In this document: piece by piece, positions 60,775 through 61,087 of the stretch
Layout of the letters: the number at the start of each line of letters is the position of its first letter
Numbering within the stretch: position 1 is the stretch's first letter
DNA from: an uncultured Selenomonadales bacterium
Lineage (GTDB): Bacteria > Bacillota > Negativicutes > Selenomonadales > Selenomonadaceae
Length of the DNA: 61,087 bases
Direction: 5' to 3'
NCBI GenBank assembly: GCA_900314765.1
Contig: OMWN01000009.1
Coordinates: forward strand, 1 to 61,087
Notes under the pieces: model-generated
The model's database searches: none
Seen by the model: the letters and a program-made list of their open reading frames with translations, nothing else
Told to the model about the DNA's origin: nothing
Position numbers and translations under genes: made by a program

Positions 60775-60899
60775 TGTTCAATAACAAAATTTGACAATAA
60801 CACAATATAACTAGCACATCGTACATCAAATATGCTATAATTAGTGCAAAGATAAACTCATATCATCCTAATATCCTTGCACTTTTGGAGGCAGCGACG

Positions 60900-61087
60900 A
60901 TGTACAAGACCGAGAAAATGCACCAGATCACATTCTGCGACTTCAACCAGTCCTGCGGCATGCAGCTCGACATGCACAACCAGTGGGTCATCGCCGCCAA
61001 GAAAATCCCCTGGGACAAGCTCGAGGAACGCTACGCCAAGATGTTCCCCGCAAGAACGGGGAGGCCTGCGAAGCCTTTGCGCATGGC
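60900..61087 (+). CDS. Transposase, N-terminal part (IS1182/IS5-like), cut by window edge
   Basis: The first 62 codons, from ATG 60900 behind TTGGAGGCAGCG: MYKTEKMHQITFCDFNQSCG, then VIAAKKIPWDKLEERYAKMF and TGRPAKPLRMA. The IPWDKLE...Y..MF and GRPA.PLRM pattern is that of the N-terminal domain of IS1182-type (IS4/IS5 superfamily) transposases. The catalytic DDE part lies beyond the window. TTGACA at 60791 and TATAAT at 60836-60841 are present upstream but too far apart to pair. Confidence 0.8.
   Translation, partial: MYKTEKMHQITFCDFNQSCGMQLDMHNQWVIAAKKIPWDKLEERYAKMFPARTGRPAKPLRM

Noticed and set aside
60791-60841. TTGACA and TATAAT upstream of the transposase as one promoter
   Set aside because: They are 39 bp apart, far from the 16-18 bp needed. 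At most one of them is part of a real promoter.

Overview
The window looks like chromosomal DNA of an anaerobic, diderm Firmicute of the Negativicutes, probably a Selenomonadaceae/Selenomonas-like gut or rumen bacterium. This is inferred from gene content: GC-rich coding DNA with AT-rich spacers, Firmicutes-style AGGAGG ribosome sites, NrfHA nitrite reductase with a reduced Ccm system, indolepyruvate:ferredoxin oxidoreductase, and a urea transporter plus urease operon. No rRNA, tRNA or CRISPR array was recognised.

Layout. 1-0.6 kb: an Rpn-type remnant. 0.7-3.2 kb: pyruvate kinase and a DUF6765-like protein. 3.4-4.8 kb: an Rpn nuclease gene split by a 160-bp mobile element and followed by copies of its own 3' end. 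5.0-12.3 kb (minus strand): a Crp/Fnr regulator, ccmA, ccmB, ccmC, ccmE, ccmF, nrfH and nrfA, a regulator-plus-maturation-plus-enzyme operon for ammonifying nitrite reduction. 12.7-17.1 kb: sbcD-sbcC. 17.6-19.1 kb: an EamA exporter behind a G/C-tract palindrome promoter, and a small membrane protein. 19.7-22.5 kb: an MmeI-like restriction-modification enzyme. 22.9-25.4 kb: a tiny two-ORF operon and a ferredoxin-ASKHA corrinoid-activator-like protein. 26-28.9 kb: O-acetylhomoserine sulfhydrylase and BrnQ. 29.4-36 kb: a large cyclic-nucleotide-binding-fold protein, a zinc-ribbon/low-complexity protein and a small Cys protein. 36.1-37.2 kb: an intact Rpn gene with an internal start and a stand-alone copy of its C-terminal part. 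37.5-41.3 kb: iorA-iorB-paaK. 42-52.7 kb: urtABCDE-ureABC-ureE-ureF-ureG-ureD. 53-60.6 kb: a hybrid histidine kinase, an OPT transporter with an in-frame amber codon, a PqqD-like protein and a chemotaxis receptor with an ochre codon at position 3. The right edge enters a transposase.

Three families of short non-coding repeats run through the window. R1 (eleven copies of about 213-311 bp, termini CCCTCTCCGCC/GGCGGAGAGGG, two interchangeable tip variants) sits between genes and even inside operons. R2 (two exact 160-bp copies plus a 37-bp end-only relic) inserts seamlessly. R3 (137 bp) occurs once intact and once split by R2.

The most notable system is the pair of Rpn loci. Each has an in-frame internal start with a strong ribosome site that would make the C-terminal 71-72 residues alone, and each is followed by a separate gene-sized copy of that C-terminal cassette with its own ribosome site. 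This suggests a nuclease toxin with an intragenic antitoxin that has been duplicated into stand-alone or exchangeable cassettes.
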